A stretch of DNA of 64,000 nt, from contig NZ_JAMTCG010000002.1 in assembly GCF_024171725.1 (NCBI RefSeq), forward strand, positions 620,001-684,000, in the 5' to 3' direction. Below the pieces are notes generated by a model, which saw only the letters and a program-made list of their open reading frames with translations, had not been told where the DNA came from and made no database searches. Positions 17,844 to 25,964 of the stretch are shown piece after piece. Position 1 is the first letter of the stretch. Every line of letters begins with the position of its first letter. This DNA comes from Williamsia serinedens (GTDB lineage: Bacteria; Actinomycetota; Actinomycetes; Mycobacteriales; Mycobacteriaceae). A program made the translations under genes and the position numbers.

Positions 17844-17861
17844 GGGATCCGACAAGGGCTG
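17826..17861 (+). repeat. 17-bp direct repeat across a stop codon
   Basis: GGATCCGACCAGGGCTG at 17826-17842 is repeated with one change as GGATCCGACAAGGGCTG at 17845-17861, offset 19 bp. The first copy is the last coding stretch of the SnoaL-like gene. The second lies in the 3' non-coding region, consistent with a recent local duplication. Confidence 0.7.
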
Positions 17862-17945
17862 CGTCGCACCAAGAAGCCCGCAAGGTTCCTGCAAACAGGG
17901 TCGGCGACGGTGGGGACATCACCACCTCAGAGAAGGAACGACACG

Positions 17946-18356
17946 ATGACCGTCACCGACACGACCGTCCAACGCATCAACCCGACCCCGTGGTCGGAGG
18001 TGTTCGGATACGACCAGGCACAGGTGCGGCCCGCCCCCACCCGACTGCTGGCCCTCGCCGGCCAGGGCCCGGTCGACGACACCGGCGCGCTGCGACACGT
18101 CGACGACATCGGCGGGCAGATCGACCTGACCCTGACGAACATCGAGACGCTGCTGGAGCTCGCGGGGATGGGCTGGCCCGATGTCGTGCGGCTCGCGATC
18201 TACACGACCGACATGGACGGTGTGCTCGCCGAGTACGCCCGGATCAGCACGCGTCTGGCGGCCGCGAACGCGTCTCCGCCGGCGACGCTGCTCGGGGTGG
18301 CCCGGTTGGCCCTGCCCGGTATGGCCCTGGAGATCGAGGTCACCGCGGCGCAGTGA
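17946..18356 (+). CDS. RidA/YjgF-family protein
   Basis: This 136-residue protein fits the RidA fold: WSEVFGYDQAQVRP, then LLALAGQGPVDDTGAL, the DIGGQIDLTLTNIETLLELAGM helix, VVRLAIYTTDMD and the closing PPATLLGVARLALPGMALEIEVTA with the subunit-interface Pro-rich strand. RidA proteins deaminate reactive enamine/imine intermediates, while other subfamilies bind small metabolites. The usual guiding Arg of canonical RidA is not clear here (the region reads GVARLALPG), so I call the superfamily only. GAAGGAACG upstream supports the ATG. It is the last gene of the operon. Confidence 0.88.
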   Translation: MTVTDTTVQRINPTPWSEVFGYDQAQVRPAPTRLLALAGQGPVDDTGALRHVDDIGGQIDLTLTNIETLLELAGMGWPDVVRLAIYTTDMDGVLAEYARISTRLAAANASPPATLLGVARLALPGMALEIEVTAAQ

Positions 18357-18374
18357 GAGACCGCGCGGGGTCCG

Positions 18375-18845
18375 TCAGCGCGTCCAGACGGACTCCGCGC
18401 CGGTGTCACCGATCCGATAGACCCAGATCATCGCGAGGACCGCGAACACGACAGTGATCACGGCCAGCGCGATCGACCCGACGCGGACCGCGCCGGCCGG
18501 CGCCGACGGGAGACGATTCATCACGACGGGACTGTTCACCGCCCAGAACAGCACCACCGCGACGAACAGCGGAGCCACGAAGTAGATCATCTGGTCACCG
18601 AGTTCCGTGTGCTGTTCCAAGACCGGATTGGGCCGGGTCACCTTCTCCAGCGACTCACCCGCCGACGTCGTGAGCGGGGTGATCACCACCGCCACCAACC
18701 CGACGATCGGCACGATGATCCCGAGCTTGCGGCGCGCCGCGGGCCACACCACGGTGAGGATTCCGAGGAGTGCGAGCAGTGGGATCGCGACAACCGCGAG
18801 ATGGACGAAGAGCGGATGGGCGGGTATCCCGTTGATGGAATCCAT
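18375..18845 (-). CDS. DUF2231 membrane protein
   Basis: This 156-residue protein has four hydrophobic helices. The N-terminal block NGIPAHPLFVHLAVVAIPLLALLG and the ITPLTTSAGESLEK motif identify DUF2231. The function of the family is unknown; the conserved HPLFVH His residues suggest metal or haem binding in the membrane. A paralogue lies at 61822-62298 with the same block order. It is divergent from the response regulator at 18920, with a palindrome between them, and so may be a target of that regulator. Confidence 0.88.
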   Translation of the reverse strand: MDSINGIPAHPLFVHLAVVAIPLLALLGILTVVWPAARRKLGIIVPIVGLVAVVITPLTTSAGESLEKVTRPNPVLEQHTELGDQMIYFVAPLFVAVVLFWAVNSPVVMNRLPSAPAGAVRVGSIALAVITVVFAVLAMIWVYRIGDTGAESVWTR

Positions 18846-18886
18846 ACGCGTGATGCAAGCAGAGTTTTGTTGAGAAATGGCTGAAA

Positions 18887-18903
18887 CAGGTGAGCCTCAC
18901 CTG
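18887..18903. promoter_or_regulatory. Perfect inverted repeat upstream of response regulator
   Basis: CAGGTGAG, a single C, then CTCACCTG form a perfect inverted repeat with 8-bp arms at 18887-18903. A partial further copy (GGGTGAGG) follows at once. It lies between the DUF2231 start (18845) and the response regulator start (18920), a good place for autoregulation. It also overlaps an alternative GTG start at 18890, one reason to prefer the downstream GTG. Confidence 0.55.
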
Positions 18904-18919
18904 GGTGAGGGGTACGGGA

Positions 18920-19594
18920 GTGCGCATCCTGGTGGTCGAGGACGACCGCAACGCGGCCGAGACGCTGCGGCGGACGTTGGTCGCGCAGGGGTGGGCGGTC
19001 GACGTCGTGCACGACGGGGACACCGGCCTCGCGCGCGCCACTCATGGCGACTACCACGCGGTCGTGCTCGACATCATGCTGCCGGGACGCAACGGGTACG
19101 AGGTGGTCCGCGAACTCCGACACCGCGAGGTGTGGACGCCGGTGATGATGCTGACCGCGAAAGACGGTGAGTACGACCAGATCGACGCCTTCGACCTCGG
19201 GGCCGACGACTACCTCGTGAAGCCGTTCCCGGTGCACGTGATGGTGGCTCGGCTGCGTGCGCTCATCCGTCGCGGAGCCCCGGAACGTCCGTCGGTGCTC
19301 ACCGCGGGGTCGCTCGTCCTCGACCCCGCAGCACACACCGTCTCGCGGCGCGGGACGGAGCTCGCGCCGACGCCCCGGGAGTTCGCGGTGCTCGAGTTCC
19401 TGATGCGCAATGTCGGTGTCGCCGTGAGCAAGGCGGACATCCTCCACGCCGTCTGGGACGCTCATTTCGAGGGCGACGAGAACGTCGTCGAGGTCTACAT
19501 CGGCTACCTCCGCCGCCGTATCGACAAACCGTTCGGATGCGCCTCCATCGAGACGGTGCGCGGGGTCGGCTACCGACTCGTCGCCGTGGACTGA
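18920..19594 (+). CDS. OmpR-family response regulator
   Basis: This 224-residue regulator has a receiver domain (ILVVEDDRNAAETL, phospho-acceptor Asp51 in VVLDIMLPG, TAKDG and the LVKPF Lys) and a C-terminal winged helix ending in YIGYLRRRIDKPFG and TVRGVGYRL. The GTG directly before RILVVEDD is used; the GTG at 18890 would add 10 residues and lies inside the palindrome. The only nearby kinase gene converges on it with a 25-bp overlap, rather than following it as usual. The partnership is plausible but inferred. Confidence 0.9.
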   Translation: MRILVVEDDRNAAETLRRTLVAQGWAVDVVHDGDTGLARATHGDYHAVVLDIMLPGRNGYEVVRELRHREVWTPVMMLTAKDGEYDQIDAFDLGADDYLVKPFPVHVMVARLRALIRRGAPERPSVLTAGSLVLDPAAHTVSRRGTELAPTPREFAVLEFLMRNVGVAVSKADILHAVWDAHFEGDENVVEVYIGYLRRRIDKPFGCASIETVRGVGYRLVAVD

Positions 19595-21003
19595 GCATCC
19601 TCGATCCCGTCGACGGGAATCGTCAACCGGGCGCGGGTGCCGCCGAGCGGAGAATCGTCGATCGTCAGCGACCCTCCGTGGGCGCGTGCGATCTCGGTGA
19701 CGATGGCCAGCCCGAGGCCGGACCCTCCGGCGTCCCCGCGTGACCGGGCCTCGTCCAGACGCGTGAAGCGTTCGATCACACGACCACGGTCGTGCGCGGG
19801 GATGCCGGGGCCGTCGTCGTCGACGTCGATCGTCGCCACCCCGTCGGCATAGTTCTGCGACATCGTGATCCGGACCGAGGTGCGAGCGTGTCGCACCGCG
19901 TTGTCGGTGAGGTTGCGGAGCGCGCGAGTCAGCGCCTCGCGATCACCGCGGACGCGGATCGCGTGGACCTCCGCGGTGACGGTGACCGGGGTGTCGTCGC
20001 GCAGCCTCCGGACGTCGGCGTCGACGACGTCGTCGAGGTCGACGTCGGACATCGGAAGAGGTGTCGCGCTCTCGTCGGATCGGGCGAGCAGAAGCAGGTC
20101 GTCGATCAGGTCGTGCAGGCGACGTGCCTCCGGCAGCAGCACCTGCGCCACCGTCGCCTGGTCCACACCGTCCCCGCGAGATGCGGCGAGGTCGAGAAGA
20201 CCCAGCAGGGTGACCAGCGGGCTGCGTAGTTCGTGGGAGGCGTCGCCGACGAACTGCACGTGCCGGCGGTGCGCCGCGTCGAGGCGGTCGAGCATCGCGT
20301 TCATCGTCTCGGCGAGGTCGGCGATCTCGTCCCGCGTCGTGGGGACGGGGACACGCTGGTCGAGTCCGGAGCCCGTGATCGCCGCGACGCGGGCCCGGAT
20401 CCTCTCGACGGGGGCGAGCGTTCGGCCGCTCAACACGTAGGTCGCGACCGCGATCATCACCAGGATCAGCGGGAACACCGCGGCCACGATCGCCGCGACG
20501 ATCAACAACACCCGGTCGATCGGTCCCTCGGCCGCGGCGACGATCACGGTCACCACACCGCCCGGGGTGCTCACCGCCCGCGCCGTCGCCCGGTACTTCG
20601 TGTCGTCGTCGCCGGCGATCCTGGCGTCGTCGAGGGTCCGCGTGGACCCGGCCGCACCCGGCGCTGCGAGCGGGACGTCGCGGTCACCGGGGGTGGCGAC
20701 GAGGACGCGTCCGTCGGCGTCGACGACCTGGATGAGGTCGATACTCGTGGTCGGGGCGAGGACACCGGCGTCGAGCGACGCGACCGGGGTGGTGCGGAGC
20801 GCGTCGGCGATCTCCGATGCGCGAGCACGGGTGACCCCATCGGCGGTGCTCAGCAGCGACTGGTGCAGGACGAGGAGCATGACCCCCGCAGCGATCGCCA
20901 GCCCCACCGCCAGCAGCGCCGTGGCCACCACGGTGAGCCGCACGCGGACGCGGGCGAGCCGCGTGCGTGCGCCCGCGACGACGCGGTGGAGGGACAGGGC
21001 CAT
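19570..21003 (-). CDS. Sensor histidine kinase
   Basis: This 477-residue kinase has two membrane helices (about 21-47 and 164-190) enclosing an extracytoplasmic sensor of about 115 residues. A HAMP domain follows, then the HisKA box DASHELRSPL with phospho-accepting His257. The ATPase boxes are RALRNLTDNAVRHA (N), DDGPGIP (G1) and GGSGLGLAIVTEIARAHGG (G2). It is convergent with the OmpR-type regulator at 18920 and overlaps it by 25 bp. The Ala/Thr-rich sensor gives no ligand clue. The DUF305 gene upstream on the same strand suggests a metal or envelope context. Confidence 0.92.
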   Translation of the reverse strand: MALSLHRVVAGARTRLARVRVRLTVVATALLAVGLAIAAGVMLLVLHQSLLSTADGVTRARASEIADALRTTPVASLDAGVLAPTTSIDLIQVVDADGRVLVATPGDRDVPLAAPGAAGSTRTLDDARIAGDDDTKYRATARAVSTPGGVVTVIVAAAEGPIDRVLLIVAAIVAAVFPLILVMIAVATYVLSGRTLAPVERIRARVAAITGSGLDQRVPVPTTRDEIADLAETMNAMLDRLDAAHRRHVQFVGDASHELRSPLVTLLGLLDLAASRGDGVDQATVAQVLLPEARRLHDLIDDLLLLARSDESATPLPMSDVDLDDVVDADVRRLRDDTPVTVTAEVHAIRVRGDREALTRALRNLTDNAVRHARTSVRITMSQNYADGVATIDVDDDGPGIPAHDRGRVIERFTRLDEARSRGDAGGSGLGLAIVTEIARAHGGSLTIDDSPLGGTRARLTIPVDGIEDAQSTATSR

Positions 21004-21020
21004 CCCTGCAGCGTAGATCC

Positions 21021-21677
21021 CTACAGCTGGGTGAGGAGCTGACGCATCGTCGCGATCTCACGCTGCTGGCTGGTCACGATCGACTGTGCCAGCTGCTTCG
21101 CGTCGGCATTCTTGCCGGCGCGGATCTCGTTCTGCCCCATGGTGATCGCCCCGCCGTGATGCTGGATCATCTGGTTGAGGAACAGCTTCGCCGCGTCTAC
21201 CCCCTGCGCGGACCGCAACGTGTTCATGTCGTCGGCGGACATCATCCCGGACATCGAACCCTTGTCCATGGTCCCGTGGTCCATCGAGCCGTGATCCATG
21301 GACATGCCGCCGTCGGCGGAGACTCCCCACGACGACGCCCACCGCTTCATGGTGGTGATCTCCGGGGCCTGTGCTGCCTTGATCTCCTGTGCGAGCGACA
21401 CCACGCGGGGGTCGATGCCGGACTTCGCGAGCAGCATGTCCGACATCTGAACGGCCTGCTCGTGGTGCGGGATCATCATCTGCACGAACATCGCGTCGGC
21501 AGCGTTGTGTGACCCGGCCGACGCCGTGGCGGAGGCGGAGGACGAGGCTGCGGGTGCCGACGTGTCGCTCGACGAGGTCCCGCAGGCGGTGAGCGCGATG
21601 GTCGCGCCGGCGGCGAGTGCGGTCACCGCCAGCGCTGCGCGTCGGACACGGCGAGGACGAAGGGTGTTCTCAGTCAT
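21021..21677 (-). CDS. DUF305 lipoprotein with Met/His-rich loop
   Basis: This 218-residue lipoprotein has a signal peptide and the lipobox LTAC (Cys32), a Ser/Ala-rich linker, and then two DUF305 halves: MFVQMMIPHHEQAVQMSDMLL and FLNQMIQHHGGAITMGQNEI. Between them lies a loop with repeated MDHG-type units (MSMDHGSMDHGTMDKGSMSGMM). Paired HH motifs and Met/His repeats are typical of periplasmic copper-binding proteins, so copper handling outside the membrane is likely. It is divergent from a response regulator/kinase pair whose upstream DNA holds tandem repeats, and is the likely target of that system. Confidence 0.9.
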   Translation of the reverse strand: MTENTLRPRRVRRAALAVTALAAGATIALTACGTSSSDTSAPAASSSASATASAGSHNAADAMFVQMMIPHHEQAVQMSDMLLAKSGIDPRVVSLAQEIKAAQAPEITTMKRWASSWGVSADGGMSMDHGSMDHGTMDKGSMSGMMSADDMNTLRSAQGVDAAKLFLNQMIQHHGGAITMGQNEIRAGKNADAKQLAQSIVTSQQREIATMRQLLTQL

Positions 21678-21715
21678 GCCCTCGATGATCGGACCGTGGT
21701 GTCGAGGACTGGTTC

Positions 21716-21741
21716 TCGAATCATGGAGATTCGATGGAGAT
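21716..21741. promoter_or_regulatory. Overlapping inverted and direct repeats, response-regulator site candidate
   Basis: TCGAATC at 21716-21722 and GATTCGA at 21728-21734 form a perfect inverted repeat with a 5-bp spacer. Interleaved with it, ATGGAGAT occurs at 21723-21730 and again at 21734-21741, an 11-bp step, or one helical turn, as expected for OmpR-family binding. The sites lie in the 120-bp gap between the divergent DUF305 lipoprotein and response regulator genes. Confidence 0.55.
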
Positions 21742-21797
21742 CGGTGATCGGCTCCGATGTGGTCGACAGACCGGCGCCCCTTCGCGACGATGTGGGG

Positions 21798-22508
21798 ATG
21801 GGTGTCGACGAGGGTGGCGGGGCCTTCCGGGCCCTGGTGGTCGAGGACGAGGTGGATCTCGCTCAGGTCGTCGTCTCGTACCTCGACCGGGCGGGTTTCG
21901 CGGTGGAACACGTCGTCGACGGTCTGGGCGCGGTGGAGCGTGCTCGCGCGTCGGACCCGCACGTGGTCGTTCTGGATCTCGGTCTGCCCAGCCTGGACGG
22001 CATCGAGGTGTGTCGTCGGTTGCGCATGTTCTCCGACGCCTACGTCGTGATGCTCACGGCGCGGTCCGATGAAGTGGACACCCTCGTCGGCCTCGGCGTG
22101 GGCGCGGACGACTACGTCACCAAGCCGTTCTCTCCCCGGGAGCTGACGGCACGGGTGCAGGCGATGATGAGGCGACCTCGGACCGCGCAGCACACCGGGC
22201 CTCGGAACGTCATCGTGATCGGCGACCTGGAGATCAATCTGGACGCCCGTGAGGTTCGCGCCGCGGGGGGCCTCGTCCCCCTGACACGAACGGAATTCGA
22301 TGTCCTGGAGGCGCTCGCACGCCACCGAGGCGTGGTTCTGACTCGACACCAGCTGATCGAGATGGTCTGGGGGGCGGGCTGGGTGGGCGACGCCCACCTC
22401 ATCGACACCCACGTCGGGCATCTCCGCAGAAAACTCGGCGACGACGCCGCGGTGGGGAAGTACATCCGGACCGCGCGAGGGGTGGGCTATCGGATGGGAG
22501 AGGGATGA
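21798..22508 (+). CDS. OmpR-family response regulator
   Basis: This 236-residue regulator has receiver residues Glu/Asp in LVVEDEVDL, phospho-acceptor Asp60 in VVLDLGLPS, LTARSDEVD and the YVTKPF Lys. A C-terminal winged helix follows, with TRTEFDVLEALARHRG and HVGHLRRKLGDDA. It overlaps the next kinase gene as ATGA, so the two are made together. I chose the ATG at 21798 because earlier in-frame starts fall within the repeat elements. Likely targets are itself and the divergent DUF305 lipoprotein; a copper or envelope-redox signal is inferred. Confidence 0.93.
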   Translation: MGVDEGGGAFRALVVEDEVDLAQVVVSYLDRAGFAVEHVVDGLGAVERARASDPHVVVLDLGLPSLDGIEVCRRLRMFSDAYVVMLTARSDEVDTLVGLGVGADDYVTKPFSPRELTARVQAMMRRPRTAQHTGPRNVIVIGDLEINLDAREVRAAGGLVPLTRTEFDVLEALARHRGVVLTRHQLIEMVWGAGWVGDAHLIDTHVGHLRRKLGDDAAVGKYIRTARGVGYRMGEG

Positions 22509-23665
22509 TCATGGGGCGGCGTTCTCCCGGATCGGGTTTCGCTCGACGTCTGCTCATCGCGCAGAGCGCGGTGGTTGTCGCAGGCGCGCTGACCGCGGCG
22601 GGTATCGCCGCCGCGATCGCCCCCGGCCTGTTCCACAAGCACCTCATCGAGGCAGGTGTGGCGAACATCCCGATGGGTGTGGAGCACGCCGATCGCGCCT
22701 TCCGCTCGGCTCTGGTGCTGTCGCTCGGCGTCGCGTTGCTCGTCGCCGTCCTGTTGAGCATCGGTGTGGCGTGGTACTTCACGCGCCGGATCCAGCAGTC
22801 GATCGCATCGGTTGCGTCCACCACAGCCGACATGGCCGAGGGCCGCCTCGACACCCGTGTCGGACCGTCCGGCCTGGGTGCTGACTTCGACCGTCTCGGT
22901 GAGTCGATCAACGTCCTGGGTGAACGGCTCGCCGCGACCGACGGAGTCCGACGACGGCTGATGTCGGACCTGGCGCACGAGATGCGGACGCCGGTCGCGA
23001 CCATCACCGCGCAGGTCGAGGCCATCGAGGATGGTGTGCGGGAACCCGACGCCCGGACGCTGCAGGCGATTCGCGCCGCGGCCGGTCGTCTGCATCGTCT
23101 GGCGGCAGATCTCGGCGCGGTGTCGACGGCTGATGAGGAACTCGCGCTGACCGCCGAGCTGGTCCCCGTCCGGCAGGTCGTCGACGACGCGGTGACACTC
23201 GCGCTCCCGCGCAGCCGGGATTCCCGGGTCACGCTCGACGTCGGTGACGTCGACGACGTCGCCGTCGAGGTGGATCTCGACCGCGTCGGTCAGATCATCG
23301 GTGTCCTGCTCGACAACTCGCTGCGCCACACGCCCGCCGGCGGGACGGTACGCATCGGCGCGACGGCCGCGGACGGCGGCGTCGACGTCGTCGTGGCCGA
23401 CACCGGCGAGGGCATCGCCGCCGGCGACCTCCAGCACGTCTTCGACCGGTTCTTTCGCGGTGACTCCGCCCGCAGTACCGCGACCGGTGGCAGCGGCATC
23501 GGTCTCACCATCGCCAGGTCGCTCGCGCACGCGCACGGCGGAACCCTCTCCGCGGCGAGTGACGGCCGAGGCCGGGGTGCGCGTTTCACGCTCCGTCTGC
23601 CCGTCGCCGCGCGTCGGGTGTCAGTCCCGGGACGGGTCGCCGCCCATGTGGGCGAGCATCGGTAG
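22505..23665 (+). CDS. Sensor histidine kinase
   Basis: This 386-residue kinase has two membrane helices (about 16-40 and 68-92) with only a short extracytoplasmic loop of about 28 residues containing HKHLIEAG and GVEHAD. HAMP follows, then the HisKA box DLAHEMRTPVATI with His158, and the N, G1 and G2 boxes VLLDNSLRHTPAGG, DTGEGIA and GGSGIGLTIARSLAHAHGG. The His-bearing small loop would suit a metal-ion signal. The start is fixed by the ATGA overlap with its regulator. The last 45 bp overlap the convergent permease gene. Confidence 0.93.
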   Translation: MIMGRRSPGSGFARRLLIAQSAVVVAGALTAAGIAAAIAPGLFHKHLIEAGVANIPMGVEHADRAFRSALVLSLGVALLVAVLLSIGVAWYFTRRIQQSIASVASTTADMAEGRLDTRVGPSGLGADFDRLGESINVLGERLAATDGVRRRLMSDLAHEMRTPVATITAQVEAIEDGVREPDARTLQAIRAAAGRLHRLAADLGAVSTADEELALTAELVPVRQVVDDAVTLALPRSRDSRVTLDVGDVDDVAVEVDLDRVGQIIGVLLDNSLRHTPAGGTVRIGATAADGGVDVVVADTGEGIAAGDLQHVFDRFFRGDSARSTATGGSGIGLTIARSLAHAHGGTLSAASDGRGRGARFTLRLPVAARRVSVPGRVAAHVGEHR

Positions 23666-24760
23666 ACCGCCGGTGCGGACGAACCGGGTCACCAGGATGG
23701 CGGCGAGCGCGAGCGCAACGATGTTCAGCCAGGTCGTGTAGTTCCACGAGATCCCCTGGTCGGGAATGTGCGCGCTCGACGGATCGGGCACGAGGCCGAG
23801 TCCGGAGAACAGGGCGTCGACGATCCAGCCGGCGATCACCATAGCGGCGTAGAAGGTGGCCGCGATCCGGATCGTCATCGCGGTCCCGTAGTACTTTCGG
23901 TAGATGTTCAGGATCGGCGCGATGAGCAGATCGGCGAAGATGAACGCCACGACGCCACCGAAGCTGATGCCGCCGGTCCAGAGCACCACCGCGAGCGGCA
24001 CGTTGCCCACCGAACACACGAAGCTGATCACCGCGACCAGCGGTCCGATGATCGGCCCCCACACCGCGGACGCCAGGGGGTGGCCCTCGAAGAACAGTGC
24101 CCGCCAGACGCTGTCGGGAACCCACGCAGCCACGGCGCCGGCGATCAGGACACCGGCGATGATGTCCTTGTAGATCGCCGCCCACTCCATCGCGAAGATC
24201 TCCGACACCGAGGTGAACGCCTTGCGGGAGAACAGGCGCCGCCAGAAGCCGGCGTCGGAGGCGACGGACATGTCCATGCCGGCATGCCCCTCCATCGAGC
24301 CGGCGATGCCTTTGTCCGCCTGCTCGCGTGCCGCCGCGATGACCCGCTCGCGCAGGATGATCCGGAAGATCACCGCGACCAGCACGATGATGATCGGACC
24401 CCCGACGAACTCGGCGAGTGTGAACTGCCACCCCATCAACAGGGCGAGGACGACGCCGAGCTCGATGACCATGTTCGTCGACGCGATCTCGAAGGCCATT
24501 GCCGAGATGAACGACGCCCCCCGGCGGAAGAGTGAACGTGCCAGTGCGACAGCGGCGTACGAACACGACGACGACGCCATGCCGAATCCCGTGGCGACCA
24601 GCAGCTCGCGTGGCCCGTCCCCACCGAGCGCGCTGGTGATCGCCGACTTGCGGACGACGGACTGGATGACCGCGGAGATCGCGAAGCCGAAGACGAGTGG
24701 CCACAGGATGGTCCACGCCATCGAACCGGCGACCTCGAGGGCGTGCAGGACTGCGTGCAT
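23621..24760 (-). CDS. ArsP/DUF318-type permease
   Basis: This 379-residue protein has about eight to ten helices in two homologous halves. It carries the permease-family motifs ATGFGMASSSCSYAAVALARSLFRRGASF and VCSVGNVPLAVVLWTGGISFGGVVAFIFADL. The first bears the Cys-containing motif seen in ArsP (organoarsenical) transporters, and a central cytoplasmic loop contains GHAGMDMSV. Homologues export organoarsenicals or are uncharacterised. GGAGGAGCACGCC before the ATG is a strong ribosome site. A SHOCT-domain membrane protein lies 24 bp upstream in the same operon. The metal-type neighbours favour a metalloid or copper-related role. Confidence 0.85.
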   Translation of the reverse strand: MHAVLHALEVAGSMAWTILWPLVFGFAISAVIQSVVRKSAITSALGGDGPRELLVATGFGMASSSCSYAAVALARSLFRRGASFISAMAFEIASTNMVIELGVVLALLMGWQFTLAEFVGGPIIIVLVAVIFRIILRERVIAAAREQADKGIAGSMEGHAGMDMSVASDAGFWRRLFSRKAFTSVSEIFAMEWAAIYKDIIAGVLIAGAVAAWVPDSVWRALFFEGHPLASAVWGPIIGPLVAVISFVCSVGNVPLAVVLWTGGISFGGVVAFIFADLLIAPILNIYRKYYGTAMTIRIAATFYAAMVIAGWIVDALFSGLGLVPDPSSAHIPDQGISWNYTTWLNIVALALAAILVTRFVRTGGLPMLAHMGGDPSRD

Positions 24761-24784
24761 GGCGTGCTCCTCCGAGGTCCGGCG

Positions 24785-25033
24785 TCAGCGGCGGTGGTCG
24801 AGGTCGTCGAGCATCGAGCGCATCTCGGCGGCGGTGATCTCGCCGCGTGCGTATCGCATCTCGATCACATCACGAGCGGTCCCCTCGTGAACTGTCGGCT
24901 CCTTCGTCACGACCGTGCCCCGACCTCGATCGCCGCGCATCACGACGACAGCGACGACACCGACGACGACCACCACCAGGAACACGATCACGACCCAGAA
25001 GCCGCCGATCCCCATCCCCGCGCCGTTCATCAT
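24785..25033 (-). CDS. Small SHOCT-domain membrane protein
   Basis: This 82-residue protein has one N-terminal membrane helix (IGGFWVVIVFLVVVVVGVVA), a basic linker and a C-terminal SHOCT motif (ARDVIEMRYARGEITAAEMRSMLDDL). Such small proteins are common beside metal-transport genes and are thought to mediate oligomerisation. GGAAGGG lies 6 nt before the first of two adjacent ATG codons, which selects 25033. It is the first gene of the SHOCT-permease operon. A TACCC/GGGTA pair with a 10-bp gap lies just upstream (25055-25074), but I do not count it as a proven operator. Confidence 0.85.
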   Translation of the reverse strand: MMNGAGMGIGGFWVVIVFLVVVVVGVVAVVVMRGDRGRGTVVTKEPTVHEGTARDVIEMRYARGEITAAEMRSMLDDLDHRR

Positions 25034-25265
25034 CGCGTGCCCTTCCGTAGTCCTTACCCGTGCCCCGTTGGGTATACGGATGGCACGGCGTCGGTTGCAA
25101 CAAGGCGCCGTGACCGAGGTGTCGCGTTCGTCCGTCTTTCGGAGAATCACCGGGCGAGTGAGCAGGGTGTATGGATTTCGTGGTGTCGGTGTGTGGAGTT
25201 TGCGTGAAGCCTGCACCGCATGCGCTTTCAGCGTCCTCACAGCGGACGTCGTGCACGGTGTTCTC

Positions 25266-25964
25266 ATGTCTCTTCGTGCGCGTGCTGCGACCACGCTCGT
25301 CCTGGTTGCCGCCGTGCTGGGTCTCGGGCTCGCGATCGCGGTCCATCATGACCCGGCCGCCGGCGCCGACAATGCGACGCTGCGCTGGTTCCTCGACCAC
25401 CGGACGCCCTGGGCGACGCATCTCGCGACCGCTCTCAGCACCGTCTTCGCACCGATGTGGGTGGCGATCGCCGCCGTCGTCGTATCAGTCGGACTGATCC
25501 GGCGTGACCAGATCCTCGACCGGGGAATGCGTGTTCTCGGGACCGTCGCGATCGCGGGTGCCCTCGCTGAGGTGTTCAAACTGGCGATCAACCGGTTGCG
25601 GCCTCCCACGATCGACCAGATCGGATCGCCGGAAGCCGCGGCGTCGTTCCCGTCCGGACACGTGACGGGTACCGCCGCTCTGTTGCTCGCCGCGGCGCTG
25701 ACGGTGACGGCATCGCGCGCCGCGCGGACCACCGCGATCACGACGGCGTCGCTGCTGAGTGCCGCCGTCGCGGTGTCTCGGCTCTACCTCGGCGCCCACT
25801 GGCTCACCGACGTGGTCGCCTCCATCGCGGTCGCCGTCGCCGCGGTGATCGCGGCGCCGGTGGTCGTCGACGCCGTGCTCGCCGCACTCCGACCGCATCT
25901 GCCGCTGCGACTGCGGTCGATGGTGGACGTCGGCGGACGGACATCGGTCGAGGCCGCACGATGA
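25266..25964 (+). CDS. PAP2-family membrane phosphatase
   Basis: This 232-residue protein has about six helices and the three PAP2 motifs: KLAINRLRPP, PSGHVTGT and SRLYLGAHWLTDV, holding the catalytic His residues. It should dephosphorylate a lipid phosphate such as phosphatidate or undecaprenyl diphosphate on the outer membrane face. Its TGA overlaps the next small gene as ATGA, and the MFS gene follows immediately. A GTG at 25254 is an alternative start adding 4 residues. The 232-bp gap upstream separates it from the divergent SHOCT gene, and I see no other gene there. Confidence 0.9.
   Translation: MSLRARAATTLVLVAAVLGLGLAIAVHHDPAAGADNATLRWFLDHRTPWATHLATALSTVFAPMWVAIAAVVVSVGLIRRDQILDRGMRVLGTVAIAGALAEVFKLAINRLRPPTIDQIGSPEAAASFPSGHVTGTAALLLAAALTVTASRAARTTAITTASLLSAAVAVSRLYLGAHWLTDVVASIAVAVAAVIAAPVVVDAVLAALRPHLPLRLRSMVDVGGRTSVEAAR

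Noticed and set aside
25055-25074. TACCC/GGGTA pair upstream of the SHOCT gene as a CsoR-type box
   Set aside because: The 10-bp spacer differs from the 2-4 bp centres of the four matched boxes at 33.5-37.0 kb, and one loose pair in GC-rich DNA is weak evidence.
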